Below, in pieces: positions 14,216 to 23,960 of a DNA stretch of 41,135 nt. The stretch is from Scytonema tolypothrichoides VB-61278 (GTDB lineage Bacteria; Cyanobacteriota; Cyanobacteriia; Cyanobacteriales; Nostocaceae), in contig NZ_JXCA02000001.1 of the NCBI RefSeq assembly GCF_000828085.3, forward strand, positions 1,254,478 to 1,295,612, given 5' to 3'. Each line of letters begins with the position of its first letter. The stretch's first letter is position 1. The notes under the pieces are model-generated. The model had not been told where the DNA came from and did not search any database. It worked only from the letters and a program-made list of their open reading frames with translations. Made by a program: the position numbers and the translations under genes.

Positions 14216-16594
14216 ATGACTGAAAATACTATAATAACAAACATCCTGGAGAAAGTGAATGGTCAACTGGTAGTTGGAGATTGGATCATAAAGATGAATT
14301 CACCTCACGGTGCTAGTGTAAATATAGCAACTGAGGAAGAAAAACCGACTTTGCGATTGCATTCCACCCCATTGATACTTCAGCAACCCGATTATAATTT
14401 GCTGGATCGACAAGAATTTGTCAAAGAAGCTATTGCTGCCTTTCAAGCTGGAGAATCAATAGAATTTTACAGTGCATCTGGTTTTGGAAAAACAGTTTTA
14501 TTACGTCACTTAGAGCATAACAATCAAGTCAAGTCACTTTTCCCTAGTGGTGTCATCAGCCTATCTCTTCTGCATCCAAATGTAGGAGATTTACTTCAGT
14601 CCATATGGGATGCTTTTTATGAAAGCAACATTCCTTATAAACCAACTCCGAAGCAAATCTGTCAACAACTTCAGGAAAAACAGGCTCTTGTCGTACTAGA
14701 TGATGATGCACTCATTCAAGACGAATTGCAAGAGCTGATGAATGTAGCGCTCAAGTGCACCTTCGTTATTGCTTCATCAACGAGTCGCATCAAGAAAAAG
14801 GGGCGCTCAATGAAGCTTTCTGGACTTCCCATGAATGATACTCTGGCTTTGCTAGAAAGGCAATTGCAACGTCCTTTGAACACAGAAGAACAAGCTGCAG
14901 CAAAATCACTGTATAGTATTTTGAATGGGCACCCAATGCGTCTACAGATAGTGATGGCAAGCATACAGCAACAAAGGCGTTCGCTTCCCGAAGTCGTCAG
15001 TCAATTGCCTACCACTGCTTCAAGTAACTATCTACTCCAACAAATAATAGCATCGTTATCAACATCAGAAACAACCATTTTGGAGTTGTTAACTATTATG
15101 GGTGGTGTTGGGCTTGACAATGAACAAATTGCTGATATGACACAAGTATCAGATGCTTTTGATACACTCGAAAAACTACGCAAGCGTTATCTTGTGCAGT
15201 TTGATGGTTATCGATATAAAATCACTAAGACGATAGTAGAGATTCTACCGCCAGAATGGAAGTTGACAGCATCTGTGGAAAGATGGATCGCCTACTTTGT
15301 AGATTGGGCCCAACACCACCAACAGCAACCCAATATCTTATTGGCAGAAATTGATGCGATCGCGCAAATCTTGGAAGTCGCAGTCAGAAATAGTCGTTGG
15401 AAAGATATCTTACGCTTAGTAAAAGTAGTGGAAGGTACACTAGCTTTCAGTAAGCAATGGGGTTTGTGGGAACAAGTACTCCAAAGGGGACTACAAGCAT
15501 CTCAAGCCGAAAAAGATAAAGCTGTGCAAGCATGGACATTGCATCAATTAGGAACTCGTGCTCTTTGTTTGGAAGAATACACCACAGCCTACAATTACCT
15601 AACCAAAGCAATACAATTACGAGAATCTCTTGATGATGATATGGGAGTTGCTGCAACTCGCCACAATCTTAATTTGGTGAATCATTCTTCATCTTCACAA
15701 ACTCATAGCAGTCAGCAAGAAGATATCACAGATATTCTCGTTCCAAATGCTGCAAAAGAAGATGTCAATTTGCAGTCATCTTCAGCTCAGCACCTGGTGA
15801 CCAGAATGAATATAGTTTCATCAGAAAATAATCTTTATTCCAGCAAACCTGCCCACAAAAACGTTTTCCTTTCTCCAACAAAAGTCATTACAACTGGAAT
15901 TTTAGCATCAGGAGGATTGTTTGCTTTCTTTCATTGGTATCGTGTCACACCCTCACCACCAGCAAAATCCACCACTACGCCGACAACAACTGTTAAACCC
16001 TCATCTGTTCCTGAACAGAAACCCACAGTAACCGCGACGCCGTTACCAATTATCGAACCTCCATCCACAATCATTACTTCGCCGTCACCTTTTCGTCCAG
16101 CAACAATCAAAGTCAATCCACCAATCACACCAGATCTAGAAGATCAACAGCCAATAGTTCCCAAACGCCAAAAGTCAAAAATAAAACCTACAACAGCACC
16201 TGCGACATCAAAACCACCCACATTCACAAAACCTACAACAGCACCTGCGAAATCAAAACCACCCACATTCACAAAACCTACAACAGCACCTGGGACATCA
16301 GAACCACCCACATTTACAACACCTACTCCAGAGGTAACTACAGTACCAACACCGACAACACAAGCCACCCCCACCCCAACTTTCACGCCATTGGTGACAC
16401 CCAATGTTGAAACAAATCAACCAACCGTCGAACCTACACCGACTCCGACAATAACACCAATTCCAACTCCAACACCAACATCACAAGTCGAAACCATTCC
16501 GACTCCAGCAGTGACAATAACACCAGTTCCGGAAGTACCAAAATCAACGATTGAGAACAACACAGAACTCAAGACGCAGAACACGCAACCCTGA
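14216..16594 (+). CDS. STAND-type NTPase with TPR and Pro/Thr-rich tail
   Basis: A 792-residue protein. Residues 1-50 are a short N-terminal module with LVVGDWIIKMNSPHGASVNIA, as seen in front of some bacterial STAND NTPases. The NTPase core has Walker A SASGFGKT (86-93), Walker B ALVVLDD (157-163) and a GHP motif (238-240) in place of the usual GLPLA. A helical arm follows, then one TPR-like repeat near 437-505. A membrane helix lies at about 557-576. The last 210 residues are Pro/Thr-rich with three exact-length 15-residue repeats. STAND proteins are signalling switches, often in immunity or transcription control. No nuclease, protease or TIR effector is visible, so output is unknown. The tail may project through the membrane. 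Confidence 0.75.
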   Translation: MTENTIITNILEKVNGQLVVGDWIIKMNSPHGASVNIATEEEKPTLRLHSTPLILQQPDYNLLDRQEFVKEAIAAFQAGESIEFYSASGFGKTVLLRHLEHNNQVKSLFPSGVISLSLLHPNVGDLLQSIWDAFYESNIPYKPTPKQICQQLQEKQALVVLDDDALIQDELQELMNVALKCTFVIASSTSRIKKKGRSMKLSGLPMNDTLALLERQLQRPLNTEEQAAAKSLYSILNGHPMRLQIVMASIQQQRRSLPEVVSQLPTTASSNYLLQQIIASLSTSETTILELLTIMGGVGLDNEQIADMTQVSDAFDTLEKLRKRYLVQFDGYRYKITKTIVEILPPEWKLTASVERWIAYFVDWAQHHQQQPNILLAEIDAIAQILEVAVRNSRWKDILRLVKVVEGTLAFSKQWGLWEQVLQRGLQASQAEKDKAVQAWTLHQLGTRALCLEEYTTAYNYLTKAIQLRESLDDDMGVAATRHNLNLVNHSSSSQTHSSQQEDITDILVPNAAKEDVNLQSSSAQHLVTRMNIVSSENNLYSSKPAHKNVFLSPTKVITTGILASGGLFAFFHWYRVTPSPPAKSTTTPTTTVKPSSVPEQKPTVTATPLPIIEPPSTIITSPSPFRPATIKVNPPITPDLEDQQPIVPKRQKSKIKPTTAPATSKPPTFTKPTTAPAKSKPPTFTKPTTAPGTSEPPTFTTPTPEVTTVPTPTTQATPTPTFTPLVTPNVETNQPTVEPTPTPTITPIPTPTPTSQVETIPTPAVTITPVPEVPKSTIENNTELKTQNTQP
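16187..16321 (+). repeat. Three 45-bp tandem repeats in the STAND gene
   Basis: Units at 16187-16231, 16232-16276 and 16277-16321 each encode PTTAP--SKPPTFTK-like 15-residue blocks. They lie in the Pro/Thr-rich tail and may vary in number between strains. Confidence 0.85.
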
Positions 16595-16609
16595 GGATAT
16601 ATAGGGCAA

Positions 16610-16679
16610 TACGGTTCAGTTAGACTACGTTCAACCCCAACTATAATTCTCCTTAACTAATACCACTAACTGAACCGTA
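16610..16679. repeat. 70-bp MITE-like element
   Basis: TACGGTTCAGTTA (16610-16622) and TAACTGAACCGTA (16667-16679) are exact 13-bp terminal inverted repeats enclosing 44 bp with no coding capacity. Size and perfect ends fit a miniature transposable element; the family of the parent element was not determined. Confidence 0.6.
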
Positions 16680-16785
16680 CTGGGATATAAGCGCTGCGCG
16701 AGTCAGTAGCTTGCTTTGTTTCAATCAGTGCGCGACAATGACGATTGCGCTAATCGATTTTGGATCCGAACCATGTTGAAAGCCT

Positions 16786-17697
16786 CTAGGACGTGAATCC
16801 TAATTTTTCCAAAACTGGTCTGGTGGAAACAATATGCCGATCTAAACCTAGTTCCTTAGGACTGACACCAACTGCTAAAGCAATCAGCTGGGGTAAATGC
16901 AATATTGGTAAACCGAGTTCCCGTCCAATAACTTTTTCTACCTCCTTTTGACGAGAATCCAAATTCAGGTGACAAAGAGGACAAGGAGTCACTATACAAT
17001 CCGCACCAGCTTCTATGGCATCTTGAATATGCATTCCAGCCATTTTGAAAGATTGAGTCGTGGCATAGCTAGAAAGAGGCCAACCGCAACATTGCGTACG
17101 ACCTCTGTAATAAATAGGTTCTGCTCCTACCGTAAGAAAGACATTTTCCATCGCTTTTGGTTGGAAAGGGTCATCATAAGGCATGGATTTTTGGGCACGG
17201 AGGAGATAACAGCCATAAAAAGCTGCACATTTTAATCCAGTTAACTTACGATTGACACGTTTTTGAATTTCTTCTAAACCGTAGTCGGTTACTAAAGCAT
17301 AAAGGAGATGTTTGACCTCTGTGGTTCCTCGATAGGGTGAACAGCCTTCTTTTTGCAGCAAGCCGTTTACTCGTTCAACGTATGCTGGATTTGTTTTTTG
17401 GCATTCTTTAAGGTGTTCGTCAACATGACCAATAACACCCTGACAAGTACTGCAATGAGTTAGCAGTGGTAGATTTAACTGTTCTGCTAAAGCAATGTTC
17501 CGTGCATTAACCGTATCTTCCAACATTTGGGAATCTTCTTTAAACGTGCCGGAACCACAGCAAGCAGCTTTTTTGAGTTCAATCAGTTCGATGTCTAGCG
17601 CTTGGGTTAGGGCAACAGTTGATTCATGAAGCTCCCGGCAAGCACCTTGGGCAACACAACCTGGGAAGTATGCGTATTTCAATGTATGGGCTAGCAT
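16786..17697 (-). CDS. HdrB-like CCG-domain protein
   Basis: This 303-residue protein has two cysteine-rich CCG domains. The first has YFPGC, AACCGSGTF and HCSTCQGV; the second has CAAFYGCYLL, TQCCGWPLSS and TPCPLCHLN. This is the pattern of heterodisulfide reductase subunit B (noncubane iron-sulfur centre). Cyanobacteria lack methanogenic heterodisulfide; the homologous gene in Synechocystis has been linked to a succinate dehydrogenase-type complex, which is the likeliest role (electron transfer at the membrane). All key cysteines are present. The TnpB element lies only some 30-50 bp upstream of its start and may separate it from its native promoter. Confidence 0.85.
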   Translation of the reverse strand: MLAHTLKYAYFPGCVAQGACRELHESTVALTQALDIELIELKKAACCGSGTFKEDSQMLEDTVNARNIALAEQLNLPLLTHCSTCQGVIGHVDEHLKECQKTNPAYVERVNGLLQKEGCSPYRGTTEVKHLLYALVTDYGLEEIQKRVNRKLTGLKCAAFYGCYLLRAQKSMPYDDPFQPKAMENVFLTVGAEPIYYRGRTQCCGWPLSSYATTQSFKMAGMHIQDAIEAGADCIVTPCPLCHLNLDSRQKEVEKVIGRELGLPILHLPQLIALAVGVSPKELGLDRHIVSTRPVLEKLGFTS

Positions 17698-17872
17698 AGT
17701 ATCTTAGTTCGTCAATAACTGTTTTATCATAAAAAACCTCGCGAGAGCTTGGAACGAGCGTGGCTTTTAGCCCTGGGAGGAAAAGTGACACAGTGGGCTT
17801 TAGCCCACAGTCTCTGTTGTTGACTGGATTATACTTTCGCTGTAAACTAGCGTCTATAGCGAAATTTGTTTT

Positions 17873-19162
17873 ATGTACCTGACGCAAAAGAACCAAATCA
17901 GAGAACTGAATAAGCCTGAATTTGTTGCTCTGCGCGAATTGTGCCGACTGAGTAAGAACCTCTACAATGTAGGTTTGTACACTGTGCGGCAATACTTTTT
18001 TCAGGAGCGTAAGCACTTGCGTTACGAGTCTGCATACCATTTGTGTAAGGTCAATGAGAACTATAAGCTTCTCAATACAGACATTGCACAGCAAACATTG
18101 AAGGTCGTAGACAGGACTTTTAAAAGCTTTTACGGATTGATAAGTGCGGTTAAGAATGGGAGTTATCAACAAAAAGTGAAGCTTCCCAACTACCTGTCTG
18201 CATATGGATACTTCTTGCTGATAATTCCCAGAATTGTTGTCAAGGATGGGAAATTTCGAGTTCCAATGTCCAATGCTTTTAGAAAGCAGTATGGCGAAGT
18301 TTGGATTCGATTTCCCAAAAGACTTAACATCAATCAAATCAAGGAAGTAAGGATTCACCCAAAATATAATGCTAGATATTTTGAGGTTGAATTTATCAGC
18401 GAAGTAGAACCCGAACCCGTAGAAGTTAAAAGTGATCGTGCTATTAGCATCGATTTGGGAGTTGATAATCTCGCTGCTTGTGTTGATACCAATGGGGCAT
18501 CCTTTCTTGTGGATGGTAAACCAATTAAATCTATTAACCAGTGGTTCAACAAGCGTAACGCCCAACTGCAATCTATTAAAGATAAGCAGAATATTAAAGG
18601 CATCACGAATCAACAAGTGAAACTCACCTGCCTTCGCAATAACCAAGTCCGAGATTACCTGAACAAGACAGCACGATTTATCGTGAACCACTGCATCACT
18701 AACGGTATTGCTAACTTGATTGTTGGGTACAACCCCGGCATCAAGCAAGAAATAAATATTGGTGGACGCAATAACCAAAACTTTGTCCAGATACCTTTTC
18801 ACAGTTTGCGTTCTAAGTTGAAGGCGATGTGTGAAAGGTATGGGTTGAACTATCAAGAGCAAGAGGAATCTTACACCTCTAAAGCAAGCGCAATTGATGG
18901 TGATGAAATCCCTGTTTATGCCGACAATCCGAAAGAATACCAATTTTCTGGCAAACGAATTAAACGCGGATTGTACAGAACAAAGGATGGACATTTGGTT
19001 AATGCGGATCTGAATGGTTCACTAAATATTGGTAGAAAAAGTAAGCACGATGGTTTTACCGGAGTGTCTAGGGCTGCGTTGACCCAGCCTAGAAGGATTA
19101 ATCTTCTTAAATTGGAGAAGTGGAGAGCGACGGCACATACCGAGTTCGGAACAACTTCTTAG
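17873..19162 (+). CDS. tnpB: TnpB RNA-guided nuclease-family protein
   Basis: This 429-residue protein is the IS200/IS605 OrfB family. The N-terminal helix-turn-helix-like domain (1-110) is followed by a beta-barrel-like wedge and a RuvC core. Asp194 in SIDLGVDNLAA and Asp379 in NADLNGSLNI are the first and third catalytic residues. The second glutamate is not at its usual place: the strand reads NLIVGYNPGIKQE, with Glu293 several residues later. The usual two CxxC zinc-ribbon pairs between 330 and 378 are absent (ESYTSKASAIDGDEIP instead). Known relatives cut DNA guided by an RNA made from the element's right end. The length is normal and the frame intact. Confidence 0.88.
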   Translation: MYLTQKNQIRELNKPEFVALRELCRLSKNLYNVGLYTVRQYFFQERKHLRYESAYHLCKVNENYKLLNTDIAQQTLKVVDRTFKSFYGLISAVKNGSYQQKVKLPNYLSAYGYFLLIIPRIVVKDGKFRVPMSNAFRKQYGEVWIRFPKRLNINQIKEVRIHPKYNARYFEVEFISEVEPEPVEVKSDRAISIDLGVDNLAACVDTNGASFLVDGKPIKSINQWFNKRNAQLQSIKDKQNIKGITNQQVKLTCLRNNQVRDYLNKTARFIVNHCITNGIANLIVGYNPGIKQEINIGGRNNQNFVQIPFHSLRSKLKAMCERYGLNYQEQEESYTSKASAIDGDEIPVYADNPKEYQFSGKRIKRGLYRTKDGHLVNADLNGSLNIGRKSKHDGFTGVSRAALTQPRRINLLKLEKWRATAHTEFGTTS

Positions 19163-19194
19163 AATCTCCGTGGCTTTAGCCCGGAGAGTGTCAA
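19040..19194 (+). ncRNA. Possible omega RNA at the tnpB 3' end
   Basis: In TnpB elements the guide RNA overlaps the 3' end of tnpB and ends at the right boundary, with the guide taken from flanking DNA. Here the last tnpB codons, the hairpin at 19166-19185 and TCAA at 19191 fit that position. If so, the guide would start at 19195 (TACTTG...). The boundaries are inferred from family knowledge, not visible directly. Confidence 0.35.
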
Positions 19195-19346
19195 TACTTG
19201 TTTATTTTGAGCCAAGCAAGAAATTTTCACCAAAGATAATCCCTTAACAGTGTACGGGTGCTCGCGCTTTCCGATAAGATGAATATGCCCAAAAATATAT
19301 CCCCCATAAACAGCGGATTTTAGCAACTGGTTGAGGAATTGTATCT

Positions 19347-19592
19347 ATGAGCCAAGCGGAAACATTTGATAAGGTCAAGAAAATTGTTGTCGAGCAACTG
19401 AGTGTTAAAGACGAACAAGTAACACCAGAAGCTAGTTTCGCTAACGATTTAGGAGCTGACTCCCTTGATACCGTTGAACTGGTTATGGCTTTGGAAGAAG
19501 AATTTGACATCGAAATTCCTGATGAAGCCGCCGAAAAAATTACAACTGTTAAAGAGGCTGTGGACTACATCAACAATAAAGTTGCCGCATAA
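19347..19592 (+). CDS. acpP: Acyl carrier protein
   Basis: An 81-residue acidic four-helix protein with the phosphopantetheine attachment site GADSLDTVE (Ser39). It carries acyl intermediates for fatty acid synthesis and donates acyl groups to enzymes such as LpxD. GAGGAATTG lies ahead of the ATG as ribosome binding site. It is followed in the same direction by fabF and tkt, the conserved cyanobacterial order, although here 675 bp of repeat-rich DNA separates it from fabF, so acpP is probably its own transcription unit. Confidence 0.96.
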   Translation: MSQAETFDKVKKIVVEQLSVKDEQVTPEASFANDLGADSLDTVELVMALEEEFDIEIPDEAAEKITTVKEAVDYINNKVAA

Positions 19593-20267
19593 ACCTAAAA
19601 AATTGCTGAGTGCTGAGTGCTATTGAGGCTATGGGCACAATGACTGGAGTTGCTATCTCCTCCAAAGGAGAGTCTCCACCAGAGTGTGCCCAAGAGTGTA
19701 AACTCCAAGAGGGTAACAGAAGGCAGGCGACTGGCATTGCTGAGTAAAAAGTCAGGAGTGAAGAGTCAAGAGCTTAAATAAGTAGCAAATTTTCTTGCTC
19801 GAATTATCGAAAGTTAGTCAAAATGGTGACAAACAAGCCAACTAACACCAAATCACTCGTTGAAAATGACGAAGTGAACGTACGTAGGATCGCTTAGCTC
19901 CAAAGTGATGCTTGGGACTGTTGGTTCTGTCTGCCTTGGCAAAAGCACCGAAGTAGATTAAGTAGTTGTCTGGTACAACTATGGAGAAGTTCTATGTAGC
20001 AATGACTAATCTCCTTGTCCCTTTGTCCCTGTTGAGAACTCACCAACTCACCCATAGGGTATGCGCTTTGCGCATACGGCGCAGCCGTGACCGTAGCCAC
20101 TAGGGCTCAGGAGATACGCCAGATGGCACCCAAAGGAGGAACCACGCCACTCCCCCCAAGCCGGGGAACCGGTCCCTTGGGGGTGGCTCCCCAAGGGCGC
20201 ACTGGCTCACCAACTCATTGCTCAGCACTGTTTTGTTCTGCCTGCATCAATAGCCATCATAACTATC
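19593..20267. other. 675-bp repeat-rich spacer between acpP and fabF
   Basis: No gene is supported. Features seen: GCTGAGT direct repeats just after acpP (near 19602); a long imperfect hairpin GGGCACA...TGTGCCC (near 19632-19690) with an inner CTCCTCC/GGAG stem; a perfect palindrome GTATGCGCTTTGCGCATAC (20058-20077); and a GC-rich block with CCCCCAAG...CTTGGGGG stems (about 20150-20195). This block is far more GC-rich than its surroundings and looks like a dispersed repeat. The fabF start follows 70 bp later. Confidence 0.55.
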
Positions 20268-21518
20268 ATGACTGATTTTATACGTAAACGCGTTGTTGTT
20301 ACTGGTGTTGGCGCGCTTACACCGATTGGTAATACACCAGCCGAATATTGGGAAGGATTGATCAGTGGACGCAATGGGATTGGTGAAATCACTTTGTTTG
20401 ATGCGTCTCGTCACGATTGTCGCATTGCTGGTGAGGTAAAAAACTTCGATCCACATGAATACATGGATCGCAAAGAAGCCAAACGCATGGATCGATTTGC
20501 CCAATTTGGCGTCTCGGCAGCAAAACAGGCTGTCGCAGACGCGCAGTTAGTCATCAACGACTTAAACGCAGAACAGATTGGCGTTATTATTGGTTCTGGC
20601 GTTGGTGGCATTAAGGTTTTAGAAGACCAGCAAACAATTTACCTGAATCGTGGTCCGGATCGCTGTAGTCCTTTCATGATACCGATGATGATAGCCAATA
20701 TGGCAGCAGGATTGACAGCGATCCACACTGGTGCTAAGGGACCAAATTCCTGCTCGGTAACTGCCTGTGCTGCTGGCTCAAACGCTATCGGGGAAGCTTT
20801 TCGCCTCATACAAGGGGGATATGCCCAAGCGATGATCACCGGGGGATGTGAAGCGGCAATTACACCTCTGTCTTTAGCAGGATTTGCTTCAGCTAGGACA
20901 CTTTCAACTCGGAATAATGACCCCGCTCATGCAAGCCGTCCATTTGACAAAAACCGTGACGGATTTGTGATGGGTGAAGGTTCGGGTATCTTAATTTTAG
21001 AAGAATTACAGCATGCTTTGAGTCGTAAAGCCAGGATTTATGCAGAAATTGTTGGCTATGGCATGACTTGTGACGCTTACCACATGACCTCTCCAGTACC
21101 GGGAGGCGAAGGTGCAGCAAGAGCGATCCAACTGGCACTCAAGGACGCAGGAGTCAGACCAGAACAGGTGATCTACATTAATGCACATGGTACCAGTACC
21201 CCAATGAATGATCCGACGGAAACTGCTGCAATGAAAAAAGCATTAGGTGAACATGCTTATAAGATAGCAGTTAGCTCCACCAAATCAATGACAGGTCATT
21301 TATTGGGTGGTTCTGGTGGAATTGAAGCAGTAGCAACAGTACTGGCGATCGCCAATGACCGAATACCACCGACAATTAATTTAGAAAACCCAGATCCTGA
21401 GTGTGACTTGGATTATGTGCCCAACACCAGCCGAGAAGCAAAAGTCGAAGTGGCACTATCTAATTCTTTCGGTTTTGGGGGTCATAATGTGACACTAGCC
21501 TTTAAGAAGTATGTCTAG
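20268..21518 (+). CDS. fabF: Beta-ketoacyl-ACP synthase II
   Basis: A 416-residue condensing enzyme with the complete Cys-His-His triad: Cys167 in [11 protein letters not shown], His307 in [11 protein letters not shown] and His344 in [12 protein letters not shown]. It elongates acyl-ACP with malonyl-ACP in fatty acid synthesis and is important for long chains and temperature response in the family. The start [15 protein letters not shown] is standard. It lies between acpP and tkt. Confidence 0.95.
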   Translation: MTDFIRKRVVVTGVGALTPIGNTPAEYWEGLISGRNGIGEITLFDASRHDCRIAGEVKNFDPHEYMDRKEAKRMDRFAQFGVSAAKQAVADAQLVINDLNAEQIGVIIGSGVGGIKVLEDQQTIYLNRGPDRCSPFMIPMMIANMAAGLTAIHTGAKGPNSCSVTACAAGSNAIGEAFRLIQGGYAQAMITGGCEAAITPLSLAGFASARTLSTRNNDPAHASRPFDKNRDGFVMGEGSGILILEELQHALSRKARIYAEIVGYGMTCDAYHMTSPVPGGEGAARAIQLALKDAGVRPEQVIYINAHGTSTPMNDPTETAAMKKALGEHAYKIAVSSTKSMTGHLLGGSGGIEAVATVLAIANDRIPPTINLENPDPECDLDYVPNTSREAKVEVALSNSFGFGGHNVTLAFKKYV

Positions 21519-21888
21519 GGTTGGAAATTTTATATGCGTGGATTTCACCCAAAACATGAAACTCAAGCATTGTCTGCATTGAGATATTGGACAGAAATCC
21601 CGCTCATTCGGTCGGTTCAGCAACCGATAATAGAGGAGATTCCCCATAAAATGAATGCAAAATTTTCATCAAAAATCCCAAGATATGCCGCTTGTCGGTC
21701 AACAAGCACCAATGGGATGATGAGGATACTGCCGGGGATCTTTCAAACAGTGAACAGTTAACAGCTATCTACGCAGTGAACAGTTAACAGTGAAAACTGG
21801 TAACTGATAACTGGTAACTGATAACTGATAAACAACCCCCCTGGTGATGCTCGAAGACTGCTAACCCGTCGTAAAGAACAATCTGATT
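21519..21888. other. Spacer between fabF and tkt with short direct repeats
   Basis: No gene is supported. The last 140 bp contain a low-complexity array (21748-21832). Before it lie unremarkable sequence and a short GGTTCAGCAACC palindrome near 21614. Confidence 0.5.
21748..21832. repeat. Low-complexity direct repeats before tkt
   Basis: CAGTGAACAGTTAACAG occurs twice (21748-21764 and 21774-21790), followed by alternating AACTGGTAACTGAT units up to about 21832. Such arrays are dispersed in many cyanobacterial genomes. They sit about 60-140 bp upstream of the tkt start and could affect its leader. Confidence 0.75.
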
Positions 21889-23901
21889 ATGGCTGTTGCA
21901 ACCCAAACCCTCGAAGAACTTTGTATTAACTCGATCCGCTTTCTAGCAATTGATGCTGTAGAGAAGGCAAAGTCTGGTCACCCAGGACTGCCAATGGGTG
22001 CTGCGCCAATGGCGTTTGTACTGTGGGATAGCTTTTTGCGGTTTAATCCCAAAAATCCCAACTGGTTCAACCGCGATCGCTTTGTCCTGTCTGCCGGTCA
22101 CGGTTCAATGTTGCAGTATGCCCTGCTGTACCTGACTGGTTACGACAGCGTGACCATTGAGGACATCAAGCAATTCCGTCAGTGGGAATCCAAAACCCCC
22201 GGACACCCAGAAAACTTCATGACCCCTGGCGTGGAAGTTACCACCGGACCTCTGGGGCAAGGAATTGCCAATGGGGTCGGTTTGGCAATGGCAGAAGCAC
22301 ACCTCGCCGCAAAGTTCAACAAACCCGATGCCAAGATTGTTGACCATTACACCTACGTGATTTTGGGTGATGGCTGCAACATGGAAGGCGTTTCCGGTGA
22401 AGCTTGTTCTTACGCGGGACACCTGGGATTAGGTAAGCTGATTGCTCTGTACGACGACAACCACATCTCTATCGATGGTTCTACAGATATAGCATTCACT
22501 GAAGATGTTTCCAAGCGCTTTGAAGCTTACGGTTGGCACGTGCAGCACGTTGCAGAAGGTAACACTGATTTAGAAGGTCTTGCCAAAGCTATTGAAGCAG
22601 CCAAAGCTGTTACTGACAAACCTTCTTTCATTAAAGTCACCACCACCATTGGTTACGGTTCCCCCAATAAAGCAAATACAGCTGGTGTCCACGGATCTGC
22701 CCTTGGTGGAGACGAAGTAAAACTCACCCGCGAAAACTTGGGTTGGGAATACGAACCTTTTGTAGTACCAGAAGATGCCCTCAAGCACTGGCGCAAAGCT
22801 GTTGAACGCGGGGCAAACCTGGAGGAAGAATGGAACAAAGCCTTCAGCGACTACAAAGGCAAATATTCTGAAGAAGCAGCTGAGTTTGAACGTTACATTA
22901 GCGGCAAATTACCCGATGGTTGGGATAAGGTACTACCCACCTACAAACCAGAAGACAAAGGAGTCGCCACCCGCAAACACTCGGAAACCTGCCTCAACAA
23001 ACTGGCACCGGTTTTACCTGAACTCATTGGTGGTTCGGCTGACTTGACTCACTCCAACCTTACCGAACTGAAAAACTCCGGCGAATTTCAGAAAGGACAA
23101 TACCAAAACCGTAACGTCCACTTTGGCGTGCGGGAACATGGTATGGGCGCAATCTGTAACGGTATGGCGCTGCATCGTTCAGGATTAATTCCTTACGGCG
23201 CGACCTTCTTGATTTTCACAGATTACATGCGTGCTGCCATCCGCTTATCCGCCCTATCCGAAGCTGGCGCGATTTGGGTGATGACTCACGATTCGATTGG
23301 ACAAGGTGAAGATGGTCCGACGCACCAACCGATTGAAACTTTGGCTTCCCTGCGGGCTATTCCTAACCTAACAGTGATTCGCCCTGCAGACGGTAACGAA
23401 ACCTCTGGCGCTTACAAAGTTGCGATTGAGAAGGCAAAGCAAAACGACCCCACCCTGTTAGCGTTCACCCGTCAAAATGTCCCCAACTTGGCAGGTACCT
23501 CAATTGAGGGCGTGACCAAGGGTGGATACACGGTGGTGGATTCTGAAGGTACACCAGATTTGATCTTGATTGGCACTGGTTCAGAATTGAGCCTTTGCGT
23601 AACTGCAGCTGAGAAACTCACGGCTGAAGGTAAGAAAGTTCGTGTTGTCTCCTTACCCTCATGGGAACTGTTTGAAGCACAGGATGCGGCTTATAAAGAA
23701 TCTGTTCTCCCTAAAGCCGTTACCAAGCGTTTGTCTGTCGAAGCAGCTGCCAGTTTCGGTTGGCACAAGTATGTGGGCACCGAAGGCGATACTGTTAGTA
23801 TTGATCGCTTTGGTGCTTCAGCTCCAGGTGCGGTTGCTTTAGAGAAATTCGGCTTCACAGCTGATAATGTGTTAGCTAAGGCTAAGGCATTGTTGGGTTA
23901 A
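21889..23901 (+). CDS. tkt: Transketolase
   Basis: A 670-residue protein with the thiamine diphosphate motif [13 protein letters not shown] (about 164-176) and N-terminal residues [14 protein letters not shown]. The central pyrimidine-domain segment is [16 protein letters not shown], and the C-terminal domain carries [10 protein letters not shown]. The enzyme transfers two-carbon units in the Calvin-Benson cycle and pentose phosphate pathway. Codon use is rich in C-ending codons compared with neighbours, consistent with high expression. A strong terminator follows. Confidence 0.97.
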   Translation: MAVATQTLEELCINSIRFLAIDAVEKAKSGHPGLPMGAAPMAFVLWDSFLRFNPKNPNWFNRDRFVLSAGHGSMLQYALLYLTGYDSVTIEDIKQFRQWESKTPGHPENFMTPGVEVTTGPLGQGIANGVGLAMAEAHLAAKFNKPDAKIVDHYTYVILGDGCNMEGVSGEACSYAGHLGLGKLIALYDDNHISIDGSTDIAFTEDVSKRFEAYGWHVQHVAEGNTDLEGLAKAIEAAKAVTDKPSFIKVTTTIGYGSPNKANTAGVHGSALGGDEVKLTRENLGWEYEPFVVPEDALKHWRKAVERGANLEEEWNKAFSDYKGKYSEEAAEFERYISGKLPDGWDKVLPTYKPEDKGVATRKHSETCLNKLAPVLPELIGGSADLTHSNLTELKNSGEFQKGQYQNRNVHFGVREHGMGAICNGMALHRSGLIPYGATFLIFTDYMRAAIRLSALSEAGAIWVMTHDSIGQGEDGPTHQPIETLASLRAIPNLTVIRPADGNETSGAYKVAIEKAKQNDPTLLAFTRQNVPNLAGTSIEGVTKGGYTVVDSEGTPDLILIGTGSELSLCVTAAEKLTAEGKKVRVVSLPSWELFEAQDAAYKESVLPKAVTKRLSVEAAASFGWHKYVGTEGDTVSIDRFGASAPGAVALEKFGFTADNVLAKAKALLG

Positions 23902-23933
23902 TTAGCAACAAAGTATCTATTCTCTTTCTTTTC

Positions 23934-23960
23934 AGGTGGGCAATAAAGCCCACCTTTTTT
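23934..23960 (+). terminator. Intrinsic terminator after tkt
   Basis: AGGTGGGC (23934-23941) pairs with GCCCACCT (23948-23955) over a 6-nt loop and is followed by a run of T. It lies 33 bp after the tkt stop. Confidence 0.9.

Larger units (their letters stand above)
17726..19194 (+). mobile_element. Solo TnpB element (IS1341-like, no tnpA)
   Basis: The element contains only tnpB. A left-end hairpin GTGGGCTTTAGCCCAC lies at 17793-17808. The right end carries a related hairpin (CTCCG-TGGCTTTAGCCC-GGAG, 19166-19185) shortly after the tnpB stop and then TCAA (19191-19194), the tetranucleotide used as right cleavage site by several IS200/IS605 elements. GGCTTTAGCCC occurs at both ends. The left boundary is estimated (a TTTAT near 17722-17727 would fit as target motif). 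Without tnpA, movement would need a transposase elsewhere in the genome. Confidence 0.6.

Noticed and set aside
16144-16404. Valine/glycine-rich minus-strand ORF
   Set aside because: It is the antisense reading of the Pro/Thr repeat region of the STAND gene.
17624-18994. Long open frame (456 codons) on the minus strand across tnpB
   Set aside because: It is antisense to a clearly recognisable TnpB with conserved motifs, has no family similarity and begins and ends across the element boundary.
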